From: Rhodobacterales bacterium | GTDB taxonomy: Bacteria > Pseudomonadota > Alphaproteobacteria > Rhodobacterales > Rhodobacteraceae | Direction: 5' to 3' | Assembly: GCA_013298675.1 (NCBI GenBank) | Contig: JAAFIJ010000087.1 | Coordinates: 1,628 to 9,007 of the forward strand | Length of the DNA: 7,380 nt | Part shown: in pieces, positions 6,966 to 7,380 of the stretch | Numbering within the stretch: the stretch's first letter is position 1 | How the letters are laid out: every line of letters begins with the position of its first letter | The notes under the pieces: generated by a model | Told to the model about the DNA's origin: nothing | Databases searched by the model: none | The model's input: only the letters and a program-made list of their open reading frames with translations | Position numbers and translations under genes: made by a program

Positions 6966-7131
6966 CTTCGGCCTCTGCTTGGGTTTGCAACAGGTTAAGC
7001 AGGTTGCTTTGCTGCCCGCAATGCCAGCGCCGCGTTACCTGAATTTGCTTGGCCTGCGCCAAATCAAGTGCTAGGTTTGAACTATGAAGAGAACCGGCAC
7101 CATTTGCATTTGCTGTATTACCCGCTGACAT
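6955..7131 (-). CDS. Possible small protein of 58 aa overlapping the decarboxylase start
   Basis: An open frame starts at an ATG (7131-7129) and ends with TGA at 6957-6955, overlapping the first 11 bases of the decarboxylase gene. The product begins MSAGNTANANGAGS and continues with a helical, Gln/Leu-rich part (QVTRRWHCGQQ, then SNLLNLLQTQAEAEDEP, residues 31-58). Codons from about residue 24 onward favour G or C in the third position like neighbouring genes; the first 23 do not, so the true start may be later or only part is coding. The Shine-Dalgarno match is poor (AGAG about 12 bases upstream). The overlap would allow translational coupling to the decarboxylase. I do not recognise the family. 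It may be spurious. Confidence 0.38.
   Translation of the reverse strand: MSAGNTANANGAGSLHSSNLALDLAQAKQIQVTRRWHCGQQSNLLNLLQTQAEAEDEP
7084..7128 (+). CDS. Possible Cys-rich leader peptide of cysS, 14 aa
   Basis: ATG at 7084 opens a 14-codon frame reading MKRTGTICICCITR and stopping with TGA at 7126-7128, 102 bases before the cysS start. Three of its last seven codons are Cys (7105-7107, 7111-7113, 7114-7116). AGG lies eight bases upstream. Cys is a rare amino acid, and the frame lies before the cysteinyl-tRNA synthetase gene, followed by segments able to form competing hairpins, so an attenuation leader is a fair hypothesis. Against it: the frame is very short, and the opposite strand may carry a small gene. 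Confidence 0.3.
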   Translation: MKRTGTICICCITR

Positions 7132-7135
7132 TTGT

Positions 7136-7201
7136 CGCGCGGGCTCTTCGACTTATTCCCTAAACAGGATCAAGCTGATAGACCCGCGCGGGGACCGCGC
7201 G
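7136..7201 (+). promoter_or_regulatory. Mutually exclusive GC-rich hairpins in the cysS leader
   Basis: Three segments share complementarity: A, CGCGCGGG (7136-7143); B, CCCGCGCG (7183-7190), the exact complement of A; and C, CCGCGCG (7195-7201), which pairs with CGCGCGG (7185-7191) around a GGA loop. A:B (8 pairs) and B:C (7 pairs) cannot both form. The B:C hairpin is also enclosed by TCAAGC (7170-7175) and GCTTGA (7209-7214). No T-run follows C, so B:C is not a standard intrinsic terminator. The pairing is seen; a regulatory role is inferred. Confidence 0.33.
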
Positions 7202-7230
7202 TGTAAAGGCTTGAATATTCGAGGGTTAAG

Positions 7231-7380
7231 ATGACGATCAAACTGCACAACTCTATGACGCGCAAGAAAGAGATTTTTGCGCCGATCGACGACAAAAATG
7301 TGCGGATGTATGTCTGCGGCCCCACGGTTTATGACCGCGCGCATTTGGGCAATGGTCGCCCGGTCGTGGTGTTTGATGTG
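7231..7380 (+). CDS. cysS: Cysteine--tRNA ligase CysS, N-terminal 50 residues (cut by window edge)
   Basis: CysS charges tRNA-Cys with cysteine in the cytoplasm; it is a class I aminoacyl-tRNA synthetase. The visible 50 residues include the family signature MYVCGPTVYDRAHLGNGRP (26-44). Cys29 is the first zinc ligand, which helps select cysteine, and HLGN is the HIGH-type ATP-binding motif. GAGGG lies five bases before the ATG. The rest of the enzyme, including the KMSKS loop, is outside the window. The gene is divergent from the decarboxylase operon across about 265 bases (6966-7230), which also hold the possible leader peptide and hairpins described separately. Confidence 0.95.
   Translation, partial: MTIKLHNSMTRKKEIFAPIDDKNVRMYVCGPTVYDRAHLGNGRPVVVFDV

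Noticed and set aside
6987..7007. GCAAC-N11-GTTGC inverted repeat and doubled CAGGTT upstream of the decarboxylase.
   Set aside because: The arms are only five bases long, and the segment lies within the possible 58-codon frame; it is indistinguishable from chance.
1927..7222. The 10-mer GAATATTCGA occurs upstream of both olsB (1927-1936) and cysS (7213-7222).
   Set aside because: Many repeated 10-mers are expected by chance in 7.4 kb, and the two copies sit at different distances from their genes.

Overview
The window looks like ordinary chromosome from an alphaproteobacterium of the Rhodobacteraceae (roseobacter-like). This rests on gene content and order: bamE divergent from a YceD/DUF177 gene whose downstream side faces where rpmF would be expected, an OlsB-type ornithine-lipid acyltransferase, a Uup-type ABC-F ATPase, and moderately GC-rich DNA. 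There are no tRNA or rRNA genes, insertion sequences, CRISPR arrays or phage genes, and no clear sign of recent transfer.

Left to right. Positions 1-152 hold no gene but carry a plausible leftward promoter (95-122), probably for rpmF or what follows outside the window. The minus-strand gene 153-713 encodes a YceD/DUF177 protein. It is divergent from the plus-strand lipoprotein gene bamE (932-1417). bamE converges on msrB (1452-1847, minus), a zinc-type methionine-R-sulfoxide reductase. msrB is divergent from olsB (1981-2784, plus), which is followed in the same direction by uup (2862-4682). A 22-codon reading frame starts on the olsB stop codon and ends 9 bases before the uup start. uup converges on a minus-strand block read from right to left: a possible 58-codon gene (7131-6955), a group II PLP-dependent decarboxylase (6965-5583) and a TPM-domain membrane protein (5579-4710). 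The spacing or overlap of this block points to one operon. The 5' end of cysS (7231 onward, plus) runs off the right edge.

Functional themes are the cell envelope (BamE in outer-membrane protein assembly, OlsB in ornithine lipids, the TPM membrane protein), protein repair and translation (MsrB, Uup, CysS, YceD beside the expected rpmF), and one amine-forming decarboxylase of unknown substrate.

I see no unmistakable new system. The most interesting signals lie between genes. The cysS upstream region has a 14-codon reading frame with three Cys codons, followed by GC-rich segments that can pair in mutually exclusive ways, like an amino-acid attenuator. On the opposite strand of nearly the same DNA is the 58-codon frame that overlaps the decarboxylase start. 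The olsB-uup junction looks arranged for translational coupling through a micro-ORF.
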